From NCBI GenBank assembly GCA_021555105.2, contig CP134604.1:2170001-2234000 (forward strand): a stretch of DNA of 64,000 bases. The letters run 5' to 3'. The position numbers and the translations under genes were made by a program. Origin of the DNA: Thalassospiraceae bacterium LMO-JJ14 (GTDB taxonomy: Bacteria; Pseudomonadota; Alphaproteobacteria; Rhodospirillales; Casp-alpha2). Under the pieces are notes generated by a model. The model was not told where the DNA came from. It saw only the letters and a list, made by a program, of their open reading frames with translations, and did not search any database. Positions 27,444-36,241 of this stretch are shown in pieces (within the stretch, counting starts at the first letter, position 1; each line of letters starts with the position of its first letter).

Positions 27444-27838
27444 AGCCCGTAGCGCTTCAGTTCCATTCGCTGATCGTGATGACTTTCGTATTTCCGTGAA
27501 ACCCGGCGCTTGATGGCGTTGATGTGATTTTTCGAATACGCCTTCGGCTCTGACGGTTCGCGTGCCAGGCGGCCCCGGATGGTATCCAGTTCATCCCTCA
27601 GACGTTCGATATCGCTGTCGGGCTCATCGTTCCTGAGCACGCGGCGCGTCAACAGGTTGAGGGCATCGACATCGTCCGGCCCGTATATCGGAACGTCGGG
27701 CTCGGCACCGTAGACATCGACGTAACGCTGCACGGTCGCTTCCGGCACAGCCGGCGCCTCGGGCGGCCAGTCGGCGATTTCCGGCGCGGCGCAGGCACCT
27801 AGAAGACAGAGAACGGGCAGGGTCAGGTGCTTTCGCAT
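27440..27838 (-). CDS. Small lipoprotein
   Basis: 132 residues. The signal peptide ends in a lipobox LGAC (Cys16), so it is a predicted lipoprotein. The mature part is Pro-rich, then acidic and helical (DIERLRDELDTIRGRLAREP), with a basic end. No family is recognised. It follows the thioesterase gene by 5 bases on the same strand and likely shares its transcript. Confidence 0.75.
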   Translation of the reverse strand: MRKHLTLPVLCLLGACAAPEIADWPPEAPAVPEATVQRYVDVYGAEPDVPIYGPDDVDALNLLTRRVLRNDEPDSDIERLRDELDTIRGRLAREPSEPKAYSKNHINAIKRRVSRKYESHHDQRMELKRYGL

Positions 27839-27843
27839 ATTTC

Positions 27844-28272
27844 CTATCTAAGGATCATTTGCGTGCAGCGGAAGAGGGCGATGGTTTTTCCCGTTTCCTC
27901 GTGCGTCACCTCGGCGTCCCAGACGTGCGTCCGGCCACCCAGATGGCGTGCCGTCGCGGTGGCGATGATGGCGCCGTCGCGGGCCGTGCTCAGGTGGTTG
28001 GATTTCAATTCGATGGTGGTGAAGTTCGTGCCGCCTTCGGGCATGTGCGCATAGGTCGCATACCCGCACGTGGTGTCGGCCAGCGAAATGATTGTCGCCG
28101 CATGCAGATAGCCGTTCGGCGCCGTATGATGCGGCTTGATATCCAGCCGCGACACCAGCTTGCCTTCGCTGATTTCGACGGGAACGACGCCCATGTATTC
28201 CGGCAGGTAGCCTTTCGCCCGCTCGATCATGTGTTCAATGGTGACGTGGGGCAGGGGGTAGGTCGTGGACAT
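27844..28272 (-). CDS. PaaI-family hotdog thioesterase
   Basis: 142-residue single-hotdog enzyme hydrolysing acyl- or aryl-CoA thioesters. HHTAPNGYLHAATIISLADT is the family signature; the Asn and Gly-Tyr-Leu-His region form the active site. GRTHVWDAEVTHEETGKTIA forms the late strands. Its start overlaps the stop of the upstream gene by one base (TAATG). It probably serves the acyl-CoA metabolism suggested by the nearby CoA-transferase genes. Confidence 0.9.
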   Translation of the reverse strand: MSTTYPLPHVTIEHMIERAKGYLPEYMGVVPVEISEGKLVSRLDIKPHHTAPNGYLHAATIISLADTTCGYATYAHMPEGGTNFTTIELKSNHLSTARDGAIIATATARHLGGRTHVWDAEVTHEETGKTIALFRCTQMILR

Positions 28273-28808
28273 TAACCGAAAACTCCATTGGCGCGGATCA
28301 TTTGTGACAGGAACAGGATGCAGAAAGAGCCGGCGGCCCAGAAAAGTGCACGCAGGAAACGCGTGCGTTTCTGGTCGCGGATCAACGAGACTTTGGTGAT
28401 TTCATAGAGAATTTCCATTGCCCAGTCGGATTTTCGCGCGGCATCGCTGAAGCTCTTCACATCGGGAAAACTTTTGGGATCGAAGTACATCACCCCCTGA
28501 ACGTTAGCGGGGCGGTTCTGGCGGTCGATCTTGTCGACCCGCGACGGATAAAGCACCAGCGCGAACATGATGATCGGAATGACGATGATCAGCCAGCCGG
28601 CAAGAACATAGAACGAGGCGTATTCGATCGGTACCGGAATGCTGTCGCCGGCCTGCTTGACGATGCCGAGTGCGAGAATGAAGCCGACGCCGCATATTTC
28701 CGCCTTGGTGTCGTAATTGCGGATGGTGTCCTGTGCTTCGGCAAGGATCGCCAATAGCGCATCGGCGTCTAGTTTTTCGTGAAAATCGTCTGAGTATTCT
28801 TTATTCAC
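28272..28808 (-). CDS. Hypothetical membrane protein
   Basis: 178 residues. Two adjoining transmembrane helices lie near residues 40-85 (EICGVGFILALGIVKQAG and a LAGWLIIVIPIIMFALVLYP segment) and one near the C-terminus (ALFWAAGSFCILFLSQMI). An acidic helical N-terminus precedes them. The layout recalls membrane effector or pore-forming accessory proteins (for example Pycsar or CBASS-type), but no partner cyclase or sensor is adjacent, so I do not name it. Confidence 0.7.
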   Translation of the reverse strand: MNKEYSDDFHEKLDADALLAILAEAQDTIRNYDTKAEICGVGFILALGIVKQAGDSIPVPIEYASFYVLAGWLIIVIPIIMFALVLYPSRVDKIDRQNRPANVQGVMYFDPKSFPDVKSFSDAARKSDWAMEILYEITKVSLIRDQKRTRFLRALFWAAGSFCILFLSQMIRANGVFG

Positions 28809-28879
28809 AATCGGCCTCCTGTTGCCCGGCGGAGTATTCCATGGCGGGCAGGCAGGTAAAAGTCATAGCGGAATGACGG

Positions 28880-29068
28880 TTATTTTAAATTGGCCTCGAT
28901 GTCGGCGATCTCGGCCTCGATATCGTCGACATTCCGTCTGATCCGCTTTACGTCCGCTTCCGACGCGCCGAGCACGCCGCCGTTGCGTTCGGCGGTGTCA
29001 GAATATCTGCGTAGTTGATGTTCGAACTCGGCCTTGGCGGCACGCAGCTCGCGAAGGTGCGCTTCCAT
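28880..29068 (-). CDS. Small coiled-coil protein
   Basis: 62 residues from ATG 29068; the frame runs 30 codons further upstream into AT-rich, probably non-coding sequence, so I prefer the shorter form. It is entirely helical with heptad-like spacing (MEAHLRELRAAKAEFEHQLR and IRRNVDDIEAEIADIEANLK). No ribosome-binding site is strong. Function is unknown. It is divergent from the lipoprotein gene at 29202. Confidence 0.5.
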   Translation of the reverse strand: MEAHLRELRAAKAEFEHQLRRYSDTAERNGGVLGASEADVKRIRRNVDDIEAEIADIEANLK

Positions 29069-29201
29069 GTTATTCAAGTGCGGCAATTCCAAATACCAAT
29101 ACCTGTATAATACCAAGAAATATTTGTAATAGTTGTAAAAGCGAATTTGTGGTAACATTCCAACTATAAGTCATCAAATTAAAATGACAGGGGGTGTTCT
29201 C

Positions 29202-30908
29202 ATGCGGAAAGTATTTGTACCGGTACTGGTCAGCATTTTAAGCGGGTGCGCCAGCGGCAGTGTTTTTCATGAATTCCAACTCGATCCGAATGGTGGCAAC
29301 TCGTACACCACCAGCGCCGATCAGCGCCTGATCTCAAGCATGTCTTACGGGGTCGCTACGGCGCCCGGCCGGGTTCATCCGCAACGGATCGTATGTGTGG
29401 AACCCAGCCCTGACGTCGCCATGACCGTTGCCAACCAGATCGGCGCCGGAGTCAGCGCATTCGGGTACGGGAGCGGATCTCTGAGTGCATCCACGGCGCA
29501 GGGGATCGCGCAACTGGCGGAGCGGACGACAGCCATTCAGGCGCTTTTGAAACAAGGCTACCAGGCCTGTCTGGACTACGCGAACGGTGCGATTACCGGC
29601 ACCAGCTACAGCCAGCGCACCAGCCGTTTGGATGATCTGATGGTCACGCTGATCCTGTCCGAAAATGCAAGCGGCGCATTCGGCAGGAGCGGCGCCGCAC
29701 TGGCCGGCAAGGCATCCGGTTCCGCGCAGGCATCCCTGTCGCAATTGGACAAGGATGCTTCGGACGTCCAGAAGCTTCAGGAAAAACTGGCAACAGCCGA
29801 GAAGAGCGTGACCGACAAGGAAGCCGAGGTCGAAACGGCCGAGCAGGCGGCGGCTTCGGCACCCGAGGCGGAAAAAGAGGCCAAGAATGCGATTGTTAGC
29901 GCAAAGCAGGCCGAACTCGGCAAGGCCAAGGCCGAGCGCTGGGCGATCCTTGCGCAACTGAAGCAGAGTGCGGACTCGCTGGTCACGTCATCTGCGGAAA
30001 TCACGACCGCGACGGGGATCGGCGGCATCACCGCAAACCCGAATGCGGAAATCGCCAAGGTATTGGGCGAGATGCAGGCGCGCTTTCTCGACAAGGATAT
30101 CGATCAGTCCTATATCGCCACGTGTCTGACGGAATTGGGGCATCGCAAGCTGGCGACGGCGGAAGACAATGAATACAGGAAACTGGCGCTGGCCGAATTG
30201 ACGAAAATCCACGACAAGGCAGCAAATGGGCTGACGTTCGGCGACGGCGGCTTCCCCGGAACTGATTACGGTCTGCATCTCGAAAGTTTCTTCCTGTCCA
30301 CCCAGCTGACCGGTGAAAACCAACTGACACAGCATTGCCGGCAGAATTTGAGCGGCTTCGTCGAAACCTCCATCCGTAACCGCCAGGAACTCAAGCTCAA
30401 ACGTCTCGAAATAGAGCAGGCGAAGCTCACCTTGCTGGCGAAGCAGGCGGAGCAGGCAACGCCCAAGGCATTCCATCCAAAACTGGTCATGGCCCGCCTG
30501 CAGGCGGACAAGGCGGCGTATGACAAGGTCAAGAACGCATACGACACGATGATCGTGAAGGTGCCGAAAGAACCGAAGCCGGATCCGAACAAGGTGCTCC
30601 GCGATGAATTCAAGGCGTTCGTCAAGGGACTGCCCGCGTTCGAAAAAGAAATGAATGCGGCCGTCGCGGCGGGACCGGTTGGCGAGGTTGCGAAACTGGA
30701 GGCTGCATACCTGACGCTCGTCGCCGACATCCGCCAGGAGGGGACAACCCTGCAACGTAAAGCCTGGAAGGCGGACTACGATAAACAACAAGCAGAAGCC
30801 GAAAGCCGGACTGTTGGGCTGACAAAGGTTTCAAAGAAAGTGCGGGGCATGACCGCCGCGTTGAAGGATCTGCACGACCGCATCGTCAAAACGTTCGATA
30901 TCAAGTGA
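29202..30908 (+). CDS. Large coiled-coil lipoprotein of unknown function
   Basis: 568 residues from the ATG at 29202, chosen for AGGGGG 8 bases upstream and because it gives a clean lipoprotein signal (MRKVFVPVLVSILSGC, Cys16). The first 170 mature residues hold VCVEPSPDVAMTVANQIG and a helical region with LLKQGYQACLDYANGAITG, a layout seen in uncharacterised bacterial lipoproteins. Residues about 185-255 form a long Ala/Lys/Glu coiled coil. The C-terminal half is helical and charged. The next gene is a papain-like peptidase only 41 bases away, so they probably work together. The upstream 130 bases are strongly AT-rich. Confidence 0.82.
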   Translation: MRKVFVPVLVSILSGCASGSVFHEFQLDPNGGNSYTTSADQRLISSMSYGVATAPGRVHPQRIVCVEPSPDVAMTVANQIGAGVSAFGYGSGSLSASTAQGIAQLAERTTAIQALLKQGYQACLDYANGAITGTSYSQRTSRLDDLMVTLILSENASGAFGRSGAALAGKASGSAQASLSQLDKDASDVQKLQEKLATAEKSVTDKEAEVETAEQAAASAPEAEKEAKNAIVSAKQAELGKAKAERWAILAQLKQSADSLVTSSAEITTATGIGGITANPNAEIAKVLGEMQARFLDKDIDQSYIATCLTELGHRKLATAEDNEYRKLALAELTKIHDKAANGLTFGDGGFPGTDYGLHLESFFLSTQLTGENQLTQHCRQNLSGFVETSIRNRQELKLKRLEIEQAKLTLLAKQAEQATPKAFHPKLVMARLQADKAAYDKVKNAYDTMIVKVPKEPKPDPNKVLRDEFKAFVKGLPAFEKEMNAAVAAGPVGEVAKLEAAYLTLVADIRQEGTTLQRKAWKADYDKQQAEAESRTVGLTKVSKKVRGMTAALKDLHDRIVKTFDIK

Positions 30909-30949
30909 TCGGAGCGGGCTGAGCAGACATAACCTGATGGAGGAATCCT

Positions 30950-32065
30950 ATGGCAGATAAAAAGAAAGGATCGCGTTCCAAGACCCCCAAGAATGAAGCG
31001 CCGGACGTACCGGACGCGCCGGACGAATTGGCCATGCGTTCAAGGGGCGGCGGTGGGCACGGCGGCGGCGGACATGGTGGCGGCGGACATGGCGGCGGAA
31101 ATAGCGGCGGCGGAAACTGGGGCGGCGGTAACTGGGGCGGCGGTCTGCGGCTGGTCGCCATGCGTTCGGGCCTTGATGCGCCGGTTGTGCGGCCCGGTCG
31201 ACATCTCGTTAGCATGGGCTGGCATCCCGATGTGCCGGATTTCCGCGATCTGAACCCGCGAAGCGACAAGATCGCCAATATCTTGAAGAAATCGAAGTCC
31301 GGCATTCTCGGCAATACACGCGTCCCGGCAAAAGTCGATAATCGGCGCAAATGTTCTCCGATAGAAGACCAAGGACGACTGGGATCCTGTACCGCACAGG
31401 CGGTCGTTGGTCTGATGGAATATATGATGCGCGCGAGCGGCACGGATCATATCGACGGTTCCAGACTGTTTGTCTACAAGGTGTCGCGCAAACTGCTTGG
31501 CTGGCAGGGCGATACGGGCGCCTATTTGCGCACGTCCATGCAAACGGTGGCGGCCTTCGGTGTGCCGCCGGAACAGCATTGTCCGTATGACATCGACCGC
31601 TTTGACGAGGAGCCTTCGTCGTTCCTGTATTCCTATGCGGATCGTTTCAAGGCCTTGAATTACACGCGGCTCGATCCGGCAGGGGCTTCGCCCGACGAAG
31701 TTCTTGGCATGGTCAAACGCGTACTTGCGGCAAATTTTTGTGTCGTCTTCGGTTTCACCGTCTACAACTCCATATCGCATCTGCCCGATATTCCGTTTCC
31801 GGACGATGACGATAGTCAATCCGGCGGGCACGCCGTGATGGCGGTCGGATTTGACGACAATCATATGGCCGAATATGTCGATGCCGAGACGGGTAATGTC
31901 AAAAAAGTCAGGGTGCCGTCCCTGATAATCCGGAATTCGTGGGGTACGTCGTGGGGCGAAGACGGTTACGGCTACCTGCCGTATGAATATGTCCTTGCCG
32001 GGCTGGCCCGCGATTTCTGGACGTCATTCAAGTGGGAATGGCTGGAAACCGCGCAGTTCGGCTAG
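30950..32065 (+). CDS. Papain-like (C1 family) cysteine peptidase with Gly/His-rich head
   Basis: 371 residues. No signal peptide: the N-terminus is Lys-rich, then residues about 33-65 repeat GGGGH three times followed by GGGN/W units. The peptidase core follows: DQGRLGSCTAQA holds the oxyanion Gln141 and catalytic Cys147, GGHAVMAVGFDD the catalytic His294, and NSWGTSWGEDGYGYL the Asn329. All four catalytic positions are intact. There is no long propeptide with an ERFNIN motif. With the lipoprotein upstream it may form a two-gene envelope or export system, but how it would leave the cell is not evident. Confidence 0.9.
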   Translation: MADKKKGSRSKTPKNEAPDVPDAPDELAMRSRGGGGHGGGGHGGGGHGGGNSGGGNWGGGNWGGGLRLVAMRSGLDAPVVRPGRHLVSMGWHPDVPDFRDLNPRSDKIANILKKSKSGILGNTRVPAKVDNRRKCSPIEDQGRLGSCTAQAVVGLMEYMMRASGTDHIDGSRLFVYKVSRKLLGWQGDTGAYLRTSMQTVAAFGVPPEQHCPYDIDRFDEEPSSFLYSYADRFKALNYTRLDPAGASPDEVLGMVKRVLAANFCVVFGFTVYNSISHLPDIPFPDDDDSQSGGHAVMAVGFDDNHMAEYVDAETGNVKKVRVPSLIIRNSWGTSWGEDGYGYLPYEYVLAGLARDFWTSFKWEWLETAQFG

Positions 32066-32074
32066 GAACGGCCC

Positions 32075-35002
32075 TCACGACGCCTTTTTTTTGGCGCCCT
32101 TGGCGGCGAGGTAAGGGGCGAGGTATTGGCCGGTATAGCTGGCCTTTACCTTGGCGACGTCTTCGGGCGTGCCCTGGGCGACGATGTGGCCGCCCTTGAT
32201 GCCGCCTTCGGGGCCGAGGTCGACGATATAGTCGGCTGTCTTGATGACCTCCAGATTGTGTTCGATGACGATTACGGTGTTGCCCTGTTCGACCAGCGCG
32301 TCGAGGACTTCGAGCAGTTTCCGCACGTCGTCGAAGTGCAGCCCCGTCGTCGGCTCGTCCAAGATATAGACCGTCTTGCCGGTGGCGCGCCGTGACAGTT
32401 CCTTGGCCAGCTTGACGCGCTGCGCCTCGCCGCCCGACAGCGTCGTCGCCTGTTGGCCGAGATGGATATAACCCAGGCCGACGCGCTGCAACGTCACCAT
32501 CTTGTCGCGGATCGCGGGCACCGCCTTGAAGAAGTCGGCGGCCTCGTCGACGGTCAGGTCCAGCACCTCGGCGATGGACTTGCCACGGAATTTGATTTCC
32601 AGGGTTTCGCGGTTATAGCGCGCGCCCTTGCAGACATCGCATTCGACATAGACGTCGGGCAGGAAGTGCATTTCGATCTTGATGACGCCGTCGCCCTGAC
32701 AGGCCTCGCAGCGCCCGCCCTTGACGTTAAACGAGAACCGGCCCGGCTTGTAGCCGCGCGTCTTGGCTTCGGGCAGGTTGGCGAACCAGTCGCGAATCGG
32801 CGTGAAGGCGCCGGTGTACGTCGCCGGGTTGGAACGCGGCGTGCGGCCGATCGGGCTCTGGTCGATGTCGACCACCTTGTCGACGAATTCGAGGCCCTTG
32901 AGGTCGTCGTGGTGCCCCGGGATTTCCCGCGCGTTCATTAACCGGCGGGCCAGTGCCTTGTACAGCGTCTCGATGATCAGCGACGACTTGCCGCCACCCG
33001 AGACGCCGGTGACGCAGACCATGGTGCCGAGCGGCAGGCTGACGCCGACGTTCTGCAGGTTGTTCGACGTGGCGCCTGTCAGTTTGAGCTTCTGGCCCTT
33101 CTTGCCGGGACGGCGCTTGGCGGGAATCGGTATCGCTTCCTTACCCGACAGATAGCGCCCGGTGAGGCTGTCCTCGCACGCCAGAATGTCCTTCGGCTGC
33201 CCGGCACAGACGACATGACCGCCGTGCACGCCGGCGCGCGGCCCCATGTCGACGACGTAGTCGGCGGCGCGGATCGCGTCCTCGTCGTGTTCGACGACGA
33301 TCACCGTGTTGCCGATATCACGGAGCCGTTCCAGCGTCTTCAGCAATCGTTCGTTGTCGCGCTGATGCAGTCCGATGGACGGCTCATCCAGCACATACAG
33401 CACCCCGGTCAGGCCGGAACCGATCTGCGACGCCAGGCGGATACGCTGGCTTTCGCCGCCGGAAAGCGTGCCGGATGCCCTGGACAGGGTCAGGTATTCC
33501 AGCCCGACATTGCGCAGAAAGTGCAGGCGTTCGTTGATTTCACGCAGGATACGCCGGGCGATTTCGTTCTGTTTCTTGCTGAGAGTTTTCTCAAGGCCCT
33601 CGAACCAGTCCGCCGCTTCTTCAATCGACAGGTCGCTGACGTCGGAAATGTCGCGCATGTCGATTTTGACGGCCAGCGCTTCCGGGCGCAGACGCTTGCC
33701 CTTGCAGGTATCGCACGGGGCAACGGTCTGGTAGCGCTGCAACTCGTCGCGGACCCAGTTGCTGTCGGTTTCACGCCAGCGCCGTTCCATGTTCGGCACC
33801 ACGCCCTCGAACGGCTTCTTGATTTCGTAGCTTTTCGAGCCGTCCTTGTACTTCATCGTCACGGTTTCGCTGCCGGACCCGAAAAGCAGAATTTCGCGGT
33901 GTTTTTTCGACAGTTTCTCCCACGCCTGATCGAGCTTGAAACCGAAGTGTTTGGCGAGGCTTTCCAGCGTCTGTGCGTAGTATTTCGACGAAGACCCGGC
34001 CCACGGCGCAATCGCGCCCTGGGCCAGCGATTTTGTCTCGTCGGGGACCACCAACTCGGCGTCGAAAAACATTTCTGTCCCCAGCCCGTCGCATGACGGA
34101 CAGGCACCGAACGGGTTGTTGAAAGAAAACAGCCGGGGTTCGATCTCGTCAATGGTGAAGCCGGAAATCGGGCAGGCGAATTTGGCGGAAAATACCGTGC
34201 GGCCTTCGGGGACGTGATCCTTGATGCCGCCTTTCTTGCCTTTTTGCGGCTTGGTCGTTTCGGCATTTGCGTCGTCCGTACCGGGCGCGGAAGCTAAGTC
34301 GACGTAGGCTATGCCGTCGGCGAGACCCAGCGCGGTCTCCAGACTGTCGGCGAGGCGCTGTTCCATGCCTGTCTTGACGACCAACCGGTCGACGACGATT
34401 TCGATGTCGTGCTTGTATTTCTTGTCGAGATCGGGGGCGTCTTCGAGGTCGAACATCTCGCCGTCGATGCGGACGCGCTGAAAACCGCGCCGTGCCAGAT
34501 CCTGCAATTCCTTTTTGTATTCGCCCTTGCGGCCGCGGACGATGGGGGCCAGCAGGTACAGCCGAGTGCCTTCGGGCATGTCCATGACCCGGTCGACCAT
34601 CTGGCTGACGGTCTGCGCCTCGATCGGCAGGCCGGTTGCGGGCGAGTAGGGGATGCCGACTCGGGCGAACAAAAGCCGCATGTAGTCATAGATTTCCGTC
34701 ACCGTGCCGACCGTCGAACGCGGATTGCGCGACGTTGTCTTCTGTTCGATGGAAATCGCCGGGCTGAGGCCTTCGATGGTATCGACGTCGGGCTTTTGCA
34801 TCAATTCCAGGAACTGCCTGGCATAGGCCGACAGGCTCTCGACATAGCGGCGCTGGCCTTCCGCGTAAATTGTATCGAAGGCGAGCGACGACTTGCCGGA
34901 ACCGGACAGACCGGTAATAACCGTCAGGCTATGGCGCGGAATATCCACGTTGACGTTCTGCAGATTGTGTTCGCGTGCGCCTTTTACGCTGATGGTGTCC
35001 AT
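32075..35002 (-). CDS. uvrA: Excinuclease ABC subunit UvrA
   Basis: 975-residue DNA-damage sensor of nucleotide excision repair. Two ABC modules are complete: Walker [15 protein letters not shown] near the N-terminus and [10 protein letters not shown] near residue 670, with signatures [15 protein letters not shown] and [15 protein letters not shown]. Two zinc-finger regions ([17 protein letters not shown] and CDVCKGARY) are present. A basic Lys-rich tail ends the protein. No convincing alphaproteobacterial LexA box (GTTC-N7-GTTC) was found in the 264 bases upstream. Confidence 0.98.
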   Translation of the reverse strand: MDTISVKGAREHNLQNVNVDIPRHSLTVITGLSGSGKSSLAFDTIYAEGQRRYVESLSAYARQFLELMQKPDVDTIEGLSPAISIEQKTTSRNPRSTVGTVTEIYDYMRLLFARVGIPYSPATGLPIEAQTVSQMVDRVMDMPEGTRLYLLAPIVRGRKGEYKKELQDLARRGFQRVRIDGEMFDLEDAPDLDKKYKHDIEIVVDRLVVKTGMEQRLADSLETALGLADGIAYVDLASAPGTDDANAETTKPQKGKKGGIKDHVPEGRTVFSAKFACPISGFTIDEIEPRLFSFNNPFGACPSCDGLGTEMFFDAELVVPDETKSLAQGAIAPWAGSSSKYYAQTLESLAKHFGFKLDQAWEKLSKKHREILLFGSGSETVTMKYKDGSKSYEIKKPFEGVVPNMERRWRETDSNWVRDELQRYQTVAPCDTCKGKRLRPEALAVKIDMRDISDVSDLSIEEAADWFEGLEKTLSKKQNEIARRILREINERLHFLRNVGLEYLTLSRASGTLSGGESQRIRLASQIGSGLTGVLYVLDEPSIGLHQRDNERLLKTLERLRDIGNTVIVVEHDEDAIRAADYVVDMGPRAGVHGGHVVCAGQPKDILACEDSLTGRYLSGKEAIPIPAKRRPGKKGQKLKLTGATSNNLQNVGVSLPLGTMVCVTGVSGGGKSSLIIETLYKALARRLMNAREIPGHHDDLKGLEFVDKVVDIDQSPIGRTPRSNPATYTGAFTPIRDWFANLPEAKTRGYKPGRFSFNVKGGRCEACQGDGVIKIEMHFLPDVYVECDVCKGARYNRETLEIKFRGKSIAEVLDLTVDEAADFFKAVPAIRDKMVTLQRVGLGYIHLGQQATTLSGGEAQRVKLAKELSRRATGKTVYILDEPTTGLHFDDVRKLLEVLDALVEQGNTVIVIEHNLEVIKTADYIVDLGPEGGIKGGHIVAQGTPEDVAKVKASYTGQYLAPYLAAKGAKKKAS

Positions 35003-35135
35003 ATCTGTCCTGTGTGTGGTGCAGGTTTAACGCTCAACCGACGATGGATATATGGGTTTGCCATGGCGGTAAAGAAGGGACACGTGGATAACTTCACTTA
35101 AAACGGACGAATTTGATGAATTGTATATGACTCAA

Positions 35136-35160
35136 TCACAATTATAAGTTGTTTTGTGAT
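35136..35160. promoter_or_regulatory. AT-rich inverted repeat between uvrA and the next gene
   Basis: ATCACAA and TTGTGAT form a 7-bp inverted repeat separated by about 11 AT-rich bases, within a 264-base divergent intergenic region of low GC (35003-35266). It could be an operator or part of a promoter for either gene. Coordinates may be off by one base. Confidence 0.3.
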
Positions 35161-35266
35161 AAAAAATCTCTCTAAGCCTTATATGGATGATATGGCACGT
35201 TGACTCAAAAGCAAACGTGACGAGACTGCGTCGCTACAGACGCGTGGAGATTTAGGAGAAACCGGT

Positions 35267-35509
35267 ATGAGTGACCAGTTAAACGAGGAATTTGAAAAAG
35301 CGGACATAATTCTAGCCGATGCCCTCGTCGCATTTCAGGACCAGCACGTCAGCCAGTACGTCTATGGCATGGCGCTTCTGGAGATCGGCATTGCCGCTCT
35401 CGTCAAGCTCGAAGAGCCGGACGAAACGATCTATCAGGTGGCGCGCGAATTCATCGACAAGGCCAAGGGGTTTCAGGATTCGGCTTTTCCCGTTCCCAGA
35501 GAGCAATGA
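35267..35509 (+). CDS. Small hypothetical acidic protein
   Basis: 80 residues, helical and acidic, starting at an ATG with a good AGGAGA ribosome-binding site. The segment QYVYGMALLEIGIAALVKLE is amphipathic. No family recognised. It is 72 bases upstream of ssb on the same strand and could be co-transcribed with it. Confidence 0.7.
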   Translation: MSDQLNEEFEKADIILADALVAFQDQHVSQYVYGMALLEIGIAALVKLEEPDETIYQVAREFIDKAKGFQDSAFPVPREQ

Positions 35510-35581
35510 GCGGGCAAAACGACTCCACTCGGCAAACTTCAACCGTTATAGTGCCGACGAATTCATCCAAGCGGGGGAAAA

Positions 35582-36088
35582 ATGGCAGGTTCAGTTAACA
35601 AGGTTATTCTCGTCGGCAATCTCGGTCGCGACCCGGAGATTCGTTTCACCCAATCCGGCCAGAAAATTGCCAATATGAGCGTCGCCACCTCCGAACAATG
35701 GCGCGACAAGCAATCCGGCGAACGCCGTGAAAAGACGGAGTGGCACCGGGTTGTCATCTTTGACGAACGGCTCGCCGACATCGTCGAGAAATACGTCAAG
35801 AAGGGCTCCAAGGTTTATCTCGAAGGCTCGTTGCAGACCCGCAAGTGGACCGGTAACGACGGCATCGAGAAATACACGACCGAGGTTGTGCTGCAACGCT
35901 TCTCCGGTGTCCTGACCATGCTCGACTCGCCCGGCGGCGGCGGCGGCGGTTACGGTGGTGGCAGCGACGAGCCCCCGTCGTGGGACAGCCCCGACAGCGG
36001 TTCCGCGTCAGGCGGGTCATCGTCAGGCGGGTCATCGGGGGGCGGCAAAGGTCCCGGCGGCGATCTCGACGACGAAATTCCGTTCTGA
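35582..36088 (+). CDS. ssb: Single-stranded DNA-binding protein
   Basis: 168 residues. The OB-fold is clear: SVNKVILVGNLGRDPEIRFT at the start, KTEWHRVVIFDERLADIVEK in the middle and VYLEGSLQTRKW. A Gly/Ser-rich linker (about 120-160) leads to the acidic tip DLDDEIPF, which recruits partner enzymes such as RecG, PriA and Exo I in well-studied bacteria. Typical neighbour genes uvrA and gyrA lie around it, as often in alphaproteobacteria. Confidence 0.97.
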   Translation: MAGSVNKVILVGNLGRDPEIRFTQSGQKIANMSVATSEQWRDKQSGERREKTEWHRVVIFDERLADIVEKYVKKGSKVYLEGSLQTRKWTGNDGIEKYTTEVVLQRFSGVLTMLDSPGGGGGGYGGGSDEPPSWDSPDSGSASGGSSSGGSSGGGKGPGGDLDDEIPF

Positions 36089-36109
36089 CGCGACTGATAA
36101 TCTGAAGCG

Positions 36110-36213
36110 CCCCTCTCCCTGTCCCTCTCCCGAGGGAGAGGGAACTCTTGGTTAAACGCCGGCCTTTCACCCTCTCCCCGGGGGGAAGGTGGCGCAAAGC
36201 GCCGGGAGAGGGG
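36110..36213. repeat. Palindromic element, family B
   Basis: Starts CCCCTCTCCCTGTCCCTCTC 22 bases after the ssb stop and ends GCGCCGGGAGAGGGG. Hairpins CCCTCTCCC-GA-GGGAGAGGG and GGCGC-AAA-GCGCC are visible. The reverse complement of the right half reads CCCCTCTCCCGGCGC, matching the other copies. Confidence 0.83.
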
Positions 36214-36241
36214 ATTCGAAAAGGCTAAAGCTTTGATCAAC

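Noticed and set aside
28272-28808. Possible anti-phage membrane effector
   Set aside because: The helical layout is only loosely similar, and no cyclase, sensor or toxin partner lies next to it.
35003-35266. LexA-controlled promoter for uvrA
   Set aside because: No GTTC-N7-GTTC or close variant was seen in the upstream region, only an unrelated ATCACAA..TTGTGAT repeat.
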